29,858 bases of DNA from Elusimicrobia bacterium UBA4817. Lineage in GTDB: Bacteria; Elusimicrobiota; UBA8919. The stretch lies in the NCBI GenBank assembly GCA_002402375.1, contig DHFT01000004.1, positions 1-29,858 on the forward strand, in the 5' to 3' direction. The position numbers were made by a program, and so were the translations under genes. The notes beneath the pieces were generated by a model. That model saw only the letters and a program-made list of their open reading frames with translations, did not search any database and had not been told where the DNA came from. Below are positions 1 to 7,558 of the stretch, one piece after another (within the stretch, counting starts at the first letter, position 1; the number at the start of each line of letters is the position of its first letter).

Positions 1-825
1 CCGTCAGGAATATGGGGTGTTTATAAATTCGGTGTTCACTCCGGCTATGTAATTTTGACATCTATTGTAAGTTGCGTTTTTTTTGAGTTTGTTTCGCAAA
101 AATTCATTTTTAGAACAAAAATAAAAATTACCGACGGCAGCGCAGCACTTACCGGACTTTTAATGGCTTATTGTCTCCCGCCGGATATCGCTTTATGGCA
201 GGTTTGTATCGGTTCATTTTTTGCGATTTTTATAGCGAAGGAATGTTTCGGAGGTATCGGTTTCAACATTTTTAATCCTGCACTGGTAGGTCGCGCAGTT
301 TTACTTTCTTCGTTCCCGACTGCTATGACAAAATGGCAGATTGACGGAGTAACCTCGGCGTCGCCGCTCGGTATTTTAAAAGAAAAACTTGCCCAACAAC
401 TGCCTTCATATACGGATTTGTTTGTCGGTAATATTCCCGGTTCTATCGGAGAGGTATCAAAAATTCTGCTTTTATTGGGAGCAATTTTTCTTTTTTACCG
501 TCGGATAATTTCATGGCATATTCCGGTAACCTATATTTTAACGGTTGCAATCTTATCAATTCCGTTCAAGCAAGAGCCGTTGTTTCAGGTTTTATCGGGC
601 GGGGTAATTTTGGGCGCATTTTTTATGGCGACCGATTATGTGACATCCCCTATGTTTTACAGGGGAAAAATTATTTTCGGATTTGGTTGCGGACTCCTGA
701 CCGTTTTGATAAGAAATCTCGGAGCATATCCCGAAGGCGTCTGCTATTCAATTTTGATTATGAATATTTTAGTTCCTTTAATAGACAAATTCACAAAACC
801 ACAAGTTTTTGGAACAGGAAAATAA
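1..825 (+). CDS. rnfD: RnfD, ion-translocating Rnf complex membrane subunit (5' end outside window)
   Basis: Membrane subunit of the Rnf complex (reduced ferredoxin:NAD+ oxidoreductase coupled to Na+ or H+ pumping), NqrB/RnfD family. The frame is open from base 1 (SGIWGVYKFG...), so the gene starts upstream; the TTG at 55 is internal. Family signatures are the SGIWGVY region, the TDGSAALTGLL stretch, FGGIGFNIFNPALVGRA, and DGVTSASPL at about 343-369. The last is the covalent-FMN site, normally ending S/T-x-A-T; here the acceptor position is Ser (TCG at 361-363), which is unusual. Several hydrophobic segments follow, including ATDYVTSPM. The order D-G-E-A-B matches rnfCDGEAB operons, so rnfC should lie just upstream. 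Assignment is firm; the functional consequence of the Ser is inference. Confidence 0.95.
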   Translation, partial: PSGIWGVYKFGVHSGYVILTSIVSCVFFEFVSQKFIFRTKIKITDGSAALTGLLMAYCLPPDIALWQVCIGSFFAIFIAKECFGGIGFNIFNPALVGRAVLLSSFPTAMTKWQIDGVTSASPLGILKEKLAQQLPSYTDLFVGNIPGSIGEVSKILLLLGAIFLFYRRIISWHIPVTYILTVAILSIPFKQEPLFQVLSGGVILGAFFMATDYVTSPMFYRGKIIFGFGCGLLTVLIRNLGAYPEGVCYSILIMNILVPLIDKFTKPQVFGTGK

Positions 826-827
826 TA

Positions 828-891
828 AGCCACAGAATTTCACAGAAGGGCACAGAAATAAATCTGTGTTCATCTGTGTTCATCTGTGGCT
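828..891. repeat. Palindromic intergenic repeat with ATCTGTG words
   Basis: Fills the gap between rnfD and rnfG. AGCCACAGA (828-836) pairs with TCTGTGGCT (883-891). The arms are built from repeated CACAGA and ATCTGTGTTC (10 bp) words. The same word family returns inside the signal-peptide codons of the gene at 24120. It would form a hairpin in the rnf transcript. Confidence 0.8.
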
Positions 892-900
892 AAATAAAAA

Positions 901-1422
901 ATGAAAGAAACTATTAAACTCGGGAAATATCTTTTTATAATTTGTGCGGTTGCGGGTGCTACGCTTGCCGCAACCAATTATTTTACTACAAAAAAAATTG
1001 CCTCACAAAAACTGGAGGCGGAAAACGATGCACTTAAAGAGGTTTTGCCGGCTGCTTTTTGTTTTGAAGAAAAAAATAATTTCCCGAAGAACGGTTTTGA
1101 CGAAAAAAACAATATTGTCGGTTATGTTCTAAAAGTAATTGCCGCCGGATATTCGGGCGAGATTTCGGCATTGGTCGGTCTTGACAGGAATTTCAGGGTA
1201 ACCGGTGTAAAAATACTTTCACAGAACGAAACGCCGGGACTGGGTTCAAAAATATCGGAGAAAAATTTCCTTTCTCAATTTATAGGTAAATTTTCCGAAA
1301 AAGTTTTATTAAAAAAAGACGGCGGCGAAATTGACGGTATTACTTCGGCTACGATTTCTTCACGTGCAATTACCGATGCAATAAGGAAAAACATAGATGA
1401 GTTTAAAAAAACTGTCAAGTGA
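901..1422 (+). CDS. rnfG: RnfG, FMN-binding subunit of the Rnf complex
   Basis: 173 aa subunit carrying a covalently bound FMN and transferring electrons on the periplasmic face of the Rnf complex. One N-terminal membrane anchor (residues about 8-27) is followed by the FMN-binding domain with LSQNETPGLG and DGITSATISS; Thr151 is the expected flavinylation residue (attached by ApbE, not in this window). The length is a little below the family's usual 180-210 aa. No clear Shine-Dalgarno precedes the ATG, because the 828-891 repeat lies just upstream. The 3' end overlaps rnfE by 26 bp, which suggests translational coupling. Confidence 0.95.
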   Translation: MKETIKLGKYLFIICAVAGATLAATNYFTTKKIASQKLEAENDALKEVLPAAFCFEEKNNFPKNGFDEKNNIVGYVLKVIAAGYSGEISALVGLDRNFRVTGVKILSQNETPGLGSKISEKNFLSQFIGKFSEKVLLKKDGGEIDGITSATISSRAITDAIRKNIDEFKKTVK

Positions 1423-1987
1423 ATTCACAAAGGGTTTAATTAAAGAGAACCCCGTTCTGGGCTTGATGCTGGGGCTTTGCTCGGTGCTTGCCGTTTCAAC
1501 TGAGGTAAAAAATGCAATCGGAATGGGTTGTGCGATGACCTTCGTGATTTTGGGTTCAAACATTTTGGTTTCATTGCTTCGCAAAACAATTCCGCAAAAA
1601 GTCCGTATCCCGGTATTTTTAATAGTCATCGGTTCCTTCACGACAATTGTGGATTTAGTGATGAATGCTTATGCTCCGGCTATTCACAAAAATCTCGGTA
1701 TTTTTATTCCGCTGATTGTCGTCAACTGCATAATTATCGCCCGAGCGGAGGCATTTGCGGTAAAAAATACCGTCTTGAATTCCATAATAGATGCTCTCGG
1801 AATGGGCTTCGGATATACTTTGGTTTTGTTTGTTATAGCGACGATACGGGAAATTTCCGGCAACGGAACTTTTCTTGGCGTAAAACTTTTCACCGGTTTT
1901 AATCCTGTTTTAGTTATGATGTTGCCGCCCGGCGCGTTCATTACGATAGGACTGCTGATGGCGGTTTTGAGAGTGTTCAAAAAATGA
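1397..1987 (+). CDS. rnfE: RnfE, Rnf complex membrane subunit
   Basis: 196 aa integral membrane subunit (RnfE/NqrD family) that forms the Rnf core with RnfA and RnfD. Signatures: ENPVLGLMLGLCSVLAVS near the N-terminus, AIGMGCAMTFV, PLIVVNCIIIARAEAFA around residue 105-120 and ALGMGFGYTL. It is hydrophobic throughout, with about six predicted helices. In known Rnf/Nqr structures the paired A/E subunits coordinate an intramembrane Fe-S cluster through conserved Cys; Cys28 (GLCSVLA) and Cys112 (VVNCII) are at the expected places. Starts inside rnfG and ends in a 4-bp ATGA overlap with rnfA. Confidence 0.96.
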   Translation: MSLKKLSSEFTKGLIKENPVLGLMLGLCSVLAVSTEVKNAIGMGCAMTFVILGSNILVSLLRKTIPQKVRIPVFLIVIGSFTTIVDLVMNAYAPAIHKNLGIFIPLIVVNCIIIARAEAFAVKNTVLNSIIDALGMGFGYTLVLFVIATIREISGNGTFLGVKLFTGFNPVLVMMLPPGAFITIGLLMAVLRVFKK

Positions 1988-2559
1988 AAGAACTTATTTT
2001 ACTATTACTGGCGACGATTTTCGTCAACAATTTTGTGTTTGCAAGATTTTTGGGAATTTGTCCTTATATGGGCGTTTCCAAAAAAATACCGGATGCGATC
2101 GGTATGGGGCTTGCTGTTATTTTCGTACTTCTAATAGCATCAGTTTCGTCATGGTTTATTCAATACTTTATCCTTAACCCGTTGCATATTGAATACCTTC
2201 AGACGATTGTTTTTATTCTTGTCATCGCCGCGCTTGTCCAGTTTGTTGAAATGGTTATTATGAAAACATCACCGGCACTTTACAAGGCATTGGGAATTTA
2301 TCTTCCGTTGATTTCTACGAACTGTATAATTTTAGCGGTTGCGATTTTGAACATAAGAGAGAACCACAGTTTGATTAAAACGGTAGTTTTTACCGTCGGA
2401 GCAGGTCTGGGTTTTACGCTTGCCTTGATTTTGATGTCATCTATAAGAGAACGGCTTGAATTGGCGGATGTTCCGAAATCACTTAAAGGCGAGCCGCTCG
2501 CATTTATCATTGCGGGTCTTATCGCAATTGCATTTTTCGGTTTCACAGGGATGATGTAA
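1984..2559 (+). CDS. rnfA: RnfA, Rnf complex membrane subunit
   Basis: 191 aa, six-helix paralogue of RnfE (RnfA/NqrE family). Begins MKELILLLLATIFVNNFVFARFLGIC, with Cys26 (GICPYMG) and a second Cys in STNCIILA corresponding to the intramembrane [2Fe-2S] ligands known from Rnf/Nqr structures. Full length for the family. Its ATG overlaps the rnfE stop (ATGA), a clear sign of coupled translation. It is followed by a 133-bp gap holding a large palindrome before rnfB. Confidence 0.96.
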   Translation: MKELILLLLATIFVNNFVFARFLGICPYMGVSKKIPDAIGMGLAVIFVLLIASVSSWFIQYFILNPLHIEYLQTIVFILVIAALVQFVEMVIMKTSPALYKALGIYLPLISTNCIILAVAILNIRENHSLIKTVVFTVGAGLGFTLALILMSSIRERLELADVPKSLKGEPLAFIIAGLIAIAFFGFTGMM

Positions 2560-2560
2560 A

Positions 2561-2676
2561 AGTCGCTCGGGAACAAGTTTCTTTGAGACGCTCGTTAGAA
2601 CTCGCTCTGCGGTTTGCTTCTGGAAAGAAGAAGTCGCAAACCGAGGCTCTACAGAAACTTTTCCCTCGCTCCACGA
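2561..2676. repeat. Large imperfect palindrome between rnfA and rnfB
   Basis: Fills most of the rnfA-rnfB gap. Nested inverted repeats are visible: GGGAACAAGTTTCT near 2569 against AGAAACTTTTCCC near 2652-2664, and an inner hairpin CGGTTTGC (2610-2617) with GCAAACCG (2636-2643). There is no U-run after it, so it is not a classical terminator. The rnfB ribosome site (AAGGT near 2683-2687) lies just downstream. Confidence 0.8.
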
Positions 2677-2692
2677 TAAAAAAAGGTAAAGA

Positions 2693-3484
2693 ATGAATTT
2701 CATAATTCCGCTTCTTATTCTCGGTTTGCTCGGACTTGTTTTGGGCGTCGGTCTTGCACTGGCATCAAAAAAGTTTGCAGTTAAGACCGACCCGAGGGTT
2801 GATATTATTGCCGGAATACTTCCCGGTGCCAATTGCGGCGCCTGCGGGTTTGCGGGTTGTTATAATTATGCGAAAGCCATCGTTGAAGGTGTTGCAAAAC
2901 CCGTTGCCTGCCCCGTCGGCGGCGAAGAGGTATCAAAAAAAATTGCCGAAGTGCTGGGCATTAAAATTTCCTCTGCACCGAAAACGGTTGCCCGCATTCA
3001 TTGTAACGGCGATACATCTGAAAAAAGACAAAAGGGGAATTACGATGGTGTGAAAACCTGTGCTTCCGCCGTTTTGGTTGCTGGCGGAACGACGTTGTGT
3101 AATTACGGTTGCCTCGGTTTCGGCGATTGCGTCCGCGCCTGTCCTTTTGACGCAATAAAATTGAGAGAGAATTTACCGCCGGAAATTAACGAAGAAAAAT
3201 GTACCGCTTGCGGATTGTGTGTTAAAGCGTGCCCGAGAAATTTAATAAAACTTGTTCCGAAAGAAAAAAGGTTTATTATTGCCTGTTCGTCGCATGACAA
3301 GGGCAAGGTTGTCCGACAGGTCTGTGATGTCGGCTGTATTGCCTGCGGTCTCTGTGTAAAAAAATGTCCCAATAAAGCAATCACAATTGAAAATAATCTC
3401 GCAAAAATTGATTATACAAAATGTCAGAATATCGGCGAATGTTTTAGAGTGTGTCCGACTAAATGCATCCAATGGTTGAGGTGA
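2693..3484 (+). CDS. rnfB: RnfB, polyferredoxin electron-input subunit of the Rnf complex
   Basis: 263 aa. Receives electrons from ferredoxin and passes them to the rest of the Rnf complex. Order: one membrane anchor (about 3-25), then the Fes-type [4Fe-4S] domain with Cys48, Cys51, Cys56 and Cys73 (NCGACGFAGC...ACPVGG), then four further cysteine motifs of bacterial ferredoxin type: GDCVRACPFDAI, CTACGLCVKACP, CIACGLCVKKCP and CQNIGECFRVCP. The multi-cluster form resembles clostridial/Thermotoga-type RnfB more than the shorter proteobacterial one. The start is supported by AAGGT about 6 bp upstream. Last rnf gene here. Confidence 0.95.
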   Translation: MNFIIPLLILGLLGLVLGVGLALASKKFAVKTDPRVDIIAGILPGANCGACGFAGCYNYAKAIVEGVAKPVACPVGGEEVSKKIAEVLGIKISSAPKTVARIHCNGDTSEKRQKGNYDGVKTCASAVLVAGGTTLCNYGCLGFGDCVRACPFDAIKLRENLPPEINEEKCTACGLCVKACPRNLIKLVPKEKRFIIACSSHDKGKVVRQVCDVGCIACGLCVKKCPNKAITIENNLAKIDYTKCQNIGECFRVCPTKCIQWLR

Positions 3485-3506
3485 ATAATCGGATGTGAAA
3501 ACAACA

Positions 3507-3592
3507 GGCGTGAAACGGTAGACGGTAAACGGTAAATGGGTTTTATCGTCTAACTTCTCACTTTTACCGTTTTACGATGTTAAAATGTAAGT
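3507..3592. repeat. Stem-loop repeat, GGTAAAC/TTTACCG family (family A), copy 1
   Basis: Left arm made of 7-bp words (ACGGTAG ACGGTAA ACGGTAA) complementary to the right arm TTTTACCGTTTTACG. The right end reads GATGTTAAAATGTAAGT and abuts the ATG of the RseC-like gene. Same family as copies at 13022, 14824, 26965 and 29539; several share GGCGYAAG-like left ends and CGCCGTTAAGATGTTAG-like right ends. Confidence 0.85.
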
Positions 3593-4060
3593 ATGGAAGA
3601 AATTGCGGTAGTAACCGGGGTTATAAACGGTAAACTGGAGTTACTGTTGGCACATAGCGATTTTTGCGAAAAATGCGGCGCCTGTCAAAAATCGGAAGAC
3701 GGAAAGAATTATCTTGAAGTCAAAAATACGATAAACGCAAAAACGGGCGATAAAGTTCTCGTTAAAATTGAGCCGTCAAACCTGAAAATTTCGGCTATAC
3801 TTTACGGAATCCCTTCCGCTATGTTTATAGTCGGTATTTCTTCGGGATATTTTTTATACAATTCGGAAATTTCCGGATTTTTGACAGGGTTTTTATTTTT
3901 GTTGGCAGCGTTTATTCCGGTAAAATTTTTTATCAAAAATTACGAACCAAAAATAAAAAAGATGCAAGGGTTTGACCCGACTTTAGTCGGGTTGCCAAAA
4001 CCCGAAGCATTACACAATAAATGTAGCCCACACTTCAGTGCGGGTGAGCGAAGCGAATAA
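3593..4060 (+). CDS. RseC/MucC-like membrane protein with Cys cluster, next to rnf
   Basis: 155 aa. Matches the RseC (SoxR-reducing system / sigma-E modulator) pattern: a short cytoplasmic N-terminal domain with cysteines FCEKCGACQK (Cys25, 28, 31), then two membrane helices (about 67-88 and 92-113). RseC-type proteins are often encoded beside rnf genes in bacteria, consistent with a role in linking Rnf electrons to a redox sensor or in complex assembly; the exact role is not shown here. The C-terminal tail after about residue 125 (from MQGFDPT) is encoded by two small hairpin repeats and ends with a GAGCGAAGCGAA word (GERSE), so it is probably repeat-derived and not part of the conserved fold. 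The start sits exactly at the end of a family A repeat. Confidence 0.75.
   Translation: MEEIAVVTGVINGKLELLLAHSDFCEKCGACQKSEDGKNYLEVKNTINAKTGDKVLVKIEPSNLKISAILYGIPSAMFIVGISSGYFLYNSEISGFLTGFLFLLAAFIPVKFFIKNYEPKIKKMQGFDPTLVGLPKPEALHNKCSPHFSAGERSE
3970..4059. repeat. Two short hairpin repeats forming the 3' end of the RseC-like gene
   Basis: CCCGACT (3976-3982) pairs with AGTCGGG (3985-3991). CCCACACT-tc-AGTGCGGG (4027-4044) forms a second hairpin and is followed by GAGCGAAGCGAA, a word also seen near 9943 and, in a variant form, near 12322. The reading frame passes through both. Confidence 0.7.
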
Positions 4061-4090
4061 AGAAAATAATTTGACGGGAGGTGCAAAAGT

Positions 4091-4639
4091 ATGATGTGGT
4101 TTTTTTTGATTGTTTTGGTCGCTGTTATTCTGTATGTCGTCGGTATTTACAACAGGTTGATTCGCTACAGAGTGGAAGCGGAAAATTCGTGGAGTCAGAT
4201 TGATGTTCAGTTAAAACGGCGTTGCGATTTGATTCCGAATCTCGTTGAGACGGTGAAGGGCTATATGCAGTTTGAAAAAGACACGCTGACGAAAGTTATG
4301 GAAGCCCGTGCAAAAGCCGTCGGTTCAGGTGATATGCAAAGCCGCTTAAAAGCGGAAGGCGAAATTTCCGGGCTTTTAGGTCGACTTATGGCCGTCTGGG
4401 AGAATTATCCCGACTTAAAAGCGAACAAAAATGCGATGCACTTGCAGGAAGAACTCACCACAACAGAAAACAGGATTGGGTATGCCCGCGGGCATTACAA
4501 CGACATTGTTGCAAATTATAATGCGCTCCTTGAGCAGTTTCCCTCAAATCAGGTTGCAAAAATGTTCGGTCCGTTTCAGAAAAAAATATTTTTTGAGATG
4601 CCCGAGATACAAAAAGAAGCACCGAAAGTTAAATTTTGA
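4091..4639 (+). CDS. lemA: LemA family membrane protein
   Basis: 182 aa. One N-terminal transmembrane helix (about 2-20) followed by the long helical LemA domain: NRLIRYRVEAENSWSQIDVQ, KRRCDLIPNLVETVKGYMQFEKDTL and GYARGHYNDIVANYN are diagnostic. Function is not well defined; LemA proteins sit at the inner membrane with a periplasmic helical domain and are frequently encoded next to an M48/HtpX-type peptidase, as here. A strong ribosome site GGGAGGTG (4076-4083) precedes ATG 4091; ATG 4094 is the alternative. The M48 gene starts 12 bp after the stop, so the two are likely co-transcribed. Confidence 0.93.
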   Translation: MMWFFLIVLVAVILYVVGIYNRLIRYRVEAENSWSQIDVQLKRRCDLIPNLVETVKGYMQFEKDTLTKVMEARAKAVGSGDMQSRLKAEGEISGLLGRLMAVWENYPDLKANKNAMHLQEELTTTENRIGYARGHYNDIVANYNALLEQFPSNQVAKMFGPFQKKIFFEMPEIQKEAPKVKF

Positions 4640-4651
4640 TTTTAACTTATT

Positions 4652-6283
4652 ATGCTCCATCCACTTCCTGCCGAAACCGTCTTGGATGCCAGAGAACACG
4701 CGGAACGAACCACTCGGATTTTGTTTATCCTGATATTGCTCGTATACATTATTTTTTTCAATTTGATATTTACAGTAGTATTCGTCTGTTTCGGCAAACA
4801 TTTTTACTTTATTATTGTAAAAAAATTCTGGCTGTTTAATACAATTGCCACAGCAGTTGCTTTTTTTACAGCAATAATTCATTTTCGTTTTGCAAGAAAA
4901 CGGTCTCTCAGTGAAATTCTTAATCAATTGGGTGCGGTTCCGTCGGATAAAATGGACGAATATCATAAATTTTTTATCAATATCGTGCAGGAAGCAGAGG
5001 CGGCAACAGGCATAAGACCCATTTTACCGGTAGTTATTCCGTCTGCGGGCTGTAATGCATTCTCTGTGGAGGATGGGTTTCAATTCGCTGCGATTGGTAT
5101 AACGGAGGGTGCGTTGGCGCGATTAGACCGTTCTGAATTGACGGCGGTTGTATCTCACGAGGCGGCGCATCTGGTCTCCGGCGATTCACGGCTGGCGACG
5201 ACGGCAAGTAACATTTTAGGCGTATTTGACCGTCTTCGGTCGCTTTTTACGAAATCAAAACTCTGGCAGGTTTTATCCAAGACGAGAGTATCTGTGGCTT
5301 TAATACTGGCGAGACCATTTTTATGGTTTTTGGCGACACTCGGCAGGTTCATCACTAATTTTATTTATATGGCGATTTCAAGGAAACGGGAATTTCTTGC
5401 TGATGCGAATGCAGTAAATATGTGCAAAGACCCGCTTTCGTTAGCGGAAGCGCTTTACAAAATTTCACAAAGATACAGAGGCAATTTTGATATTCCTGAA
5501 GGTTTCGCCTCGCTTTTTATCTTAAATCCGCAGATGTTGTCGTTAGATGAAGAACAAGGTTTTTTTGCGAATCTTTTCAGCACCCACCCGCCCGTTGCCG
5601 ACCGTCTTGAAAAACTGATGACTTGGGCAAAAACGGATGTGATTGAAATTAAACAAGATTTAAAGATTTCTAAATGTTTAAATGTTGAAAAACAAGAATC
5701 GCCGAAGTTTTTTGCTCACATAAAAGAAAAGTGGGAGGGACCGTTCACGCCGCTCCAGATACTTGCATTGGATACTATCAAGCCGTCAACATTTGTCTGT
5801 TCCGCCGCCGATGATAAAATTGTCCGAGCAGGCGATAACGAACTTTTGCTTCAACTTTTTATTAAAAGAATGTCACCCGCGGTTTCGCAAAACCGCTGCC
5901 CCCGGTGTAATGTTCCGCTGGTTGAAATGCAATATGAAGGCACTTTTACGCTGCATTGCAGTTTTTGTGACGGTGATTTACTGAAATACGGTATATTAGA
6001 AAAAATTATTTCAAGAAAAGATAAAGTTTTTTCCGACGACAAAATAAGAAATGTTAAAACTTGGCGAAATCTGCAAAGGGTGAACATTCCTGCAATTGAC
6101 AATTTTCCTAATATCAGATGTCCGATTTGCAATACCCAGATGGCGATGGTTTTTCAGAGTATGTTTACCGGTGTTGTTATTGACAGATGCTTAAATAAAA
6201 ATTGTCGCGCTGTTTGGTGTGACGGCGGTGAATTAGAAAAAATTCAGATATTGGTTGAAGAAGCTGAAAAAGCAAGAATATGA
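4652..6283 (+). CDS. M48-family membrane zinc metallopeptidase with C-terminal GYF-like and zinc-ribbon domains
   Basis: 543 aa. Two N-terminal membrane helices (about 22-47 and 58-78), then a HtpX/Ste24-like peptidase: HEAAH at 169-173 supplies two zinc ligands and the catalytic Glu, and Glu247 in KREFLADANA is the expected third ligand. Further hydrophobic stretches lie near 213-240. After THPPVADRLEKL (311-322, typical M48 end) there is a non-standard tail: a GYF_2-like segment (EGPFTPLQILAL, 362-373) and two zinc ribbons, Cys416/419/436/439 and Cys490/493/513/518. The second resembles zf-TFIIB (CPIC...DRC...VWCDGGELEK). Probably a membrane quality-control protease partnered with LemA; the tail may recruit substrate. 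The fold is firm, the tail's role unknown. Confidence 0.9.
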   Translation: MLHPLPAETVLDAREHAERTTRILFILILLVYIIFFNLIFTVVFVCFGKHFYFIIVKKFWLFNTIATAVAFFTAIIHFRFARKRSLSEILNQLGAVPSDKMDEYHKFFINIVQEAEAATGIRPILPVVIPSAGCNAFSVEDGFQFAAIGITEGALARLDRSELTAVVSHEAAHLVSGDSRLATTASNILGVFDRLRSLFTKSKLWQVLSKTRVSVALILARPFLWFLATLGRFITNFIYMAISRKREFLADANAVNMCKDPLSLAEALYKISQRYRGNFDIPEGFASLFILNPQMLSLDEEQGFFANLFSTHPPVADRLEKLMTWAKTDVIEIKQDLKISKCLNVEKQESPKFFAHIKEKWEGPFTPLQILALDTIKPSTFVCSAADDKIVRAGDNELLLQLFIKRMSPAVSQNRCPRCNVPLVEMQYEGTFTLHCSFCDGDLLKYGILEKIISRKDKVFSDDKIRNVKTWRNLQRVNIPAIDNFPNIRCPICNTQMAMVFQSMFTGVVIDRCLNKNCRAVWCDGGELEKIQILVEEAEKARI

Positions 6284-6294
6284 CAGGAGAAAAA

Positions 6295-6687
6295 ATGATT
6301 TTCAAACTTGATTATGGCGAGGATATTACGCAGGCAATAACCGAAGAATGTCGTCGGAAAAAAATAAAATCCGCATACCTGTTTTTTATAGGTGCGGTTC
6401 AGAAGGCAACAATCGGTTATTACAACCAGAAAACAAAAAAATACAAAAAGATTTTTATAAATAAACCGATGGAAATCGTTTCCGGTGTCGGAAATATTTC
6501 CGTTAAGGAAGAAAAAATATTCCTGCATGCGCACGTTTCCTTGTCGGACGCAAACGGCAAAATGTCTGGCGGTCATCTTTTTTCGCCGACTATAGTTTTT
6601 GCCTGCGAGGTTTTTATTATAAAAAACAGAAGAAAATTAGTGCGAAAGTTTGATAAACAGACGGGACTTTTTCTATGGCAAAGATGA
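6295..6687 (+). CDS. PPC/DUF296 domain protein
   Basis: 130 aa single-domain protein of the PPC (plants and prokaryotes conserved, DUF296) family, recognised by the LHAHVSLSDANGKMSGGHL core (about 82-100) and the preceding beta strands. In plants the domain is attached to AT-hooks; free bacterial versions form trimers and have no settled function. Start chosen at ATG 6295 because AGGAG lies at 6285-6289; an upstream ATG at 6280 overlaps the M48 stop but has no ribosome site. Its 3' end overlaps ispE by about 4-13 bp, so the genes are coupled. Confidence 0.85.
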   Translation: MIFKLDYGEDITQAITEECRRKKIKSAYLFFIGAVQKATIGYYNQKTKKYKKIFINKPMEIVSGVGNISVKEEKIFLHAHVSLSDANGKMSGGHLFSPTIVFACEVFIIKNRRKLVRKFDKQTGLFLWQR

Positions 6688-7484
6688 AACTTAAGGCAAA
6701 CGCAAAAATAAATCTGTTTCTGGATATTTTAGGAAAACGAAAAGACGGCTATCATAACCTGAAAACGATTTTTCAGGAGATTTCACTGCCCGACGAAATT
6801 TGGCTCAAAGAAATAAAAACCGGCGTAAAAATTTTTTGTGACAACCCGAAAATCCCGACGGATAAAAGAAATCTTGTTTATAAAGCAGCGGACTTGCTCA
6901 AAAGGTATTCCGGCATAAAAAAAGGTGTTGAAATAAAAATCAAAAAAAGGATTCCCATCGGAGCAGGTTTAGGCGGCGGCTCGTCGGATGCCGCATCCGT
7001 CTTAAAAGGGCTTAACAAATTATGGAAACTTAATTTTTCTAAAAACCAACTTATTAAAATCGCAAAAAAAATCGGCGCTGATGTGCCGTTTTTTATTCTC
7101 GGTGGTAAATGTTTAGGCGAGGGGATTGGCGCTCAACTAACTCCGCTTAAAATCAAAAAAAAAGAGTGGTATGTCATAGTTAAGCCATCATTTGAAATTT
7201 CTACAAGAACCGTATATTTAAGATTGACAAAGACCGTGAAAATTGATAAAATCAAAAAGTATATTAACAGGTTGGAGGATGTCGTAATCCCGTTATATCC
7301 GGAAATAAAAAAGATTAAAGATTTATTGACTGAAAGCGGTGCGGAATTTTCGTTAATGTCCGGCAGCGGAAGTTGCGTTTTTGGTTTTGTAAAAAATAAG
7401 AAATCAGGTGAAGAAATAAAAAATCGGCTAAAAAAAGACGGTTATACCGTCTGGCTGGTACATTCAATTAAGGGCAGTGAGTAG
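6675..7484 (+). CDS. ispE: 4-diphosphocytidyl-2-C-methyl-D-erythritol kinase (IspE)
   Basis: 269 aa GHMP kinase of the MEP isoprenoid pathway; phosphorylates the 2-OH of CDP-methylerythritol with ATP in the cytoplasm. Motif 1 KANAKINLFLDILGKRKDGYH (Lys11), the Gly-rich ATP loop PIGAGLGGGSSDAAS (94-108), GADVPFF (134-140, catalytic Asp136) and the C-terminal MSGSGSCVFG (228-237) are all present. Slightly short for the family but complete. ATG 6684 is an equally good start. The stop codon and last residues fall in the first units of a 7-bp repeat array. Followed by spoVG, a neighbour pair also known from Firmicutes. Confidence 0.97.
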   Translation: MAKMKLKANAKINLFLDILGKRKDGYHNLKTIFQEISLPDEIWLKEIKTGVKIFCDNPKIPTDKRNLVYKAADLLKRYSGIKKGVEIKIKKRIPIGAGLGGGSSDAASVLKGLNKLWKLNFSKNQLIKIAKKIGADVPFFILGGKCLGEGIGAQLTPLKIKKKEWYVIVKPSFEISTRTVYLRLTKTVKIDKIKKYINRLEDVVIPLYPEIKKIKDLLTESGAEFSLMSGSGSCVFGFVKNKKSGEEIKNRLKKDGYTVWLVHSIKGSE

Positions 7485-7556
7485 GGAGTAGGGAGTAGGG
7501 AGTAGTCAAAACCACTTACTACTTACCACTTACCACTTCCCGATGTTCAGGGGGCA
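7475..7556. repeat. Stem-loop repeat, GGGAGTA / CTTACCA family
   Basis: Left arm is GGGAGTA repeated three times (7-bp period), right arm is CTTACTA/CTTACCA words; the arms are roughly complementary. The right end CGATGTTCAGGGGGCATC abuts the spoVG ATG and supplies the G-rich ribosome-binding stretch. It also contains the ispE stop codon. Confidence 0.8.
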
Positions 7557-7558
7557 TC

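Noticed and set aside
513..893. Separate gene overlapping the end of rnfD
   Set aside because: Shifted-frame shadow of rnfD continuing through the intergenic repeat.
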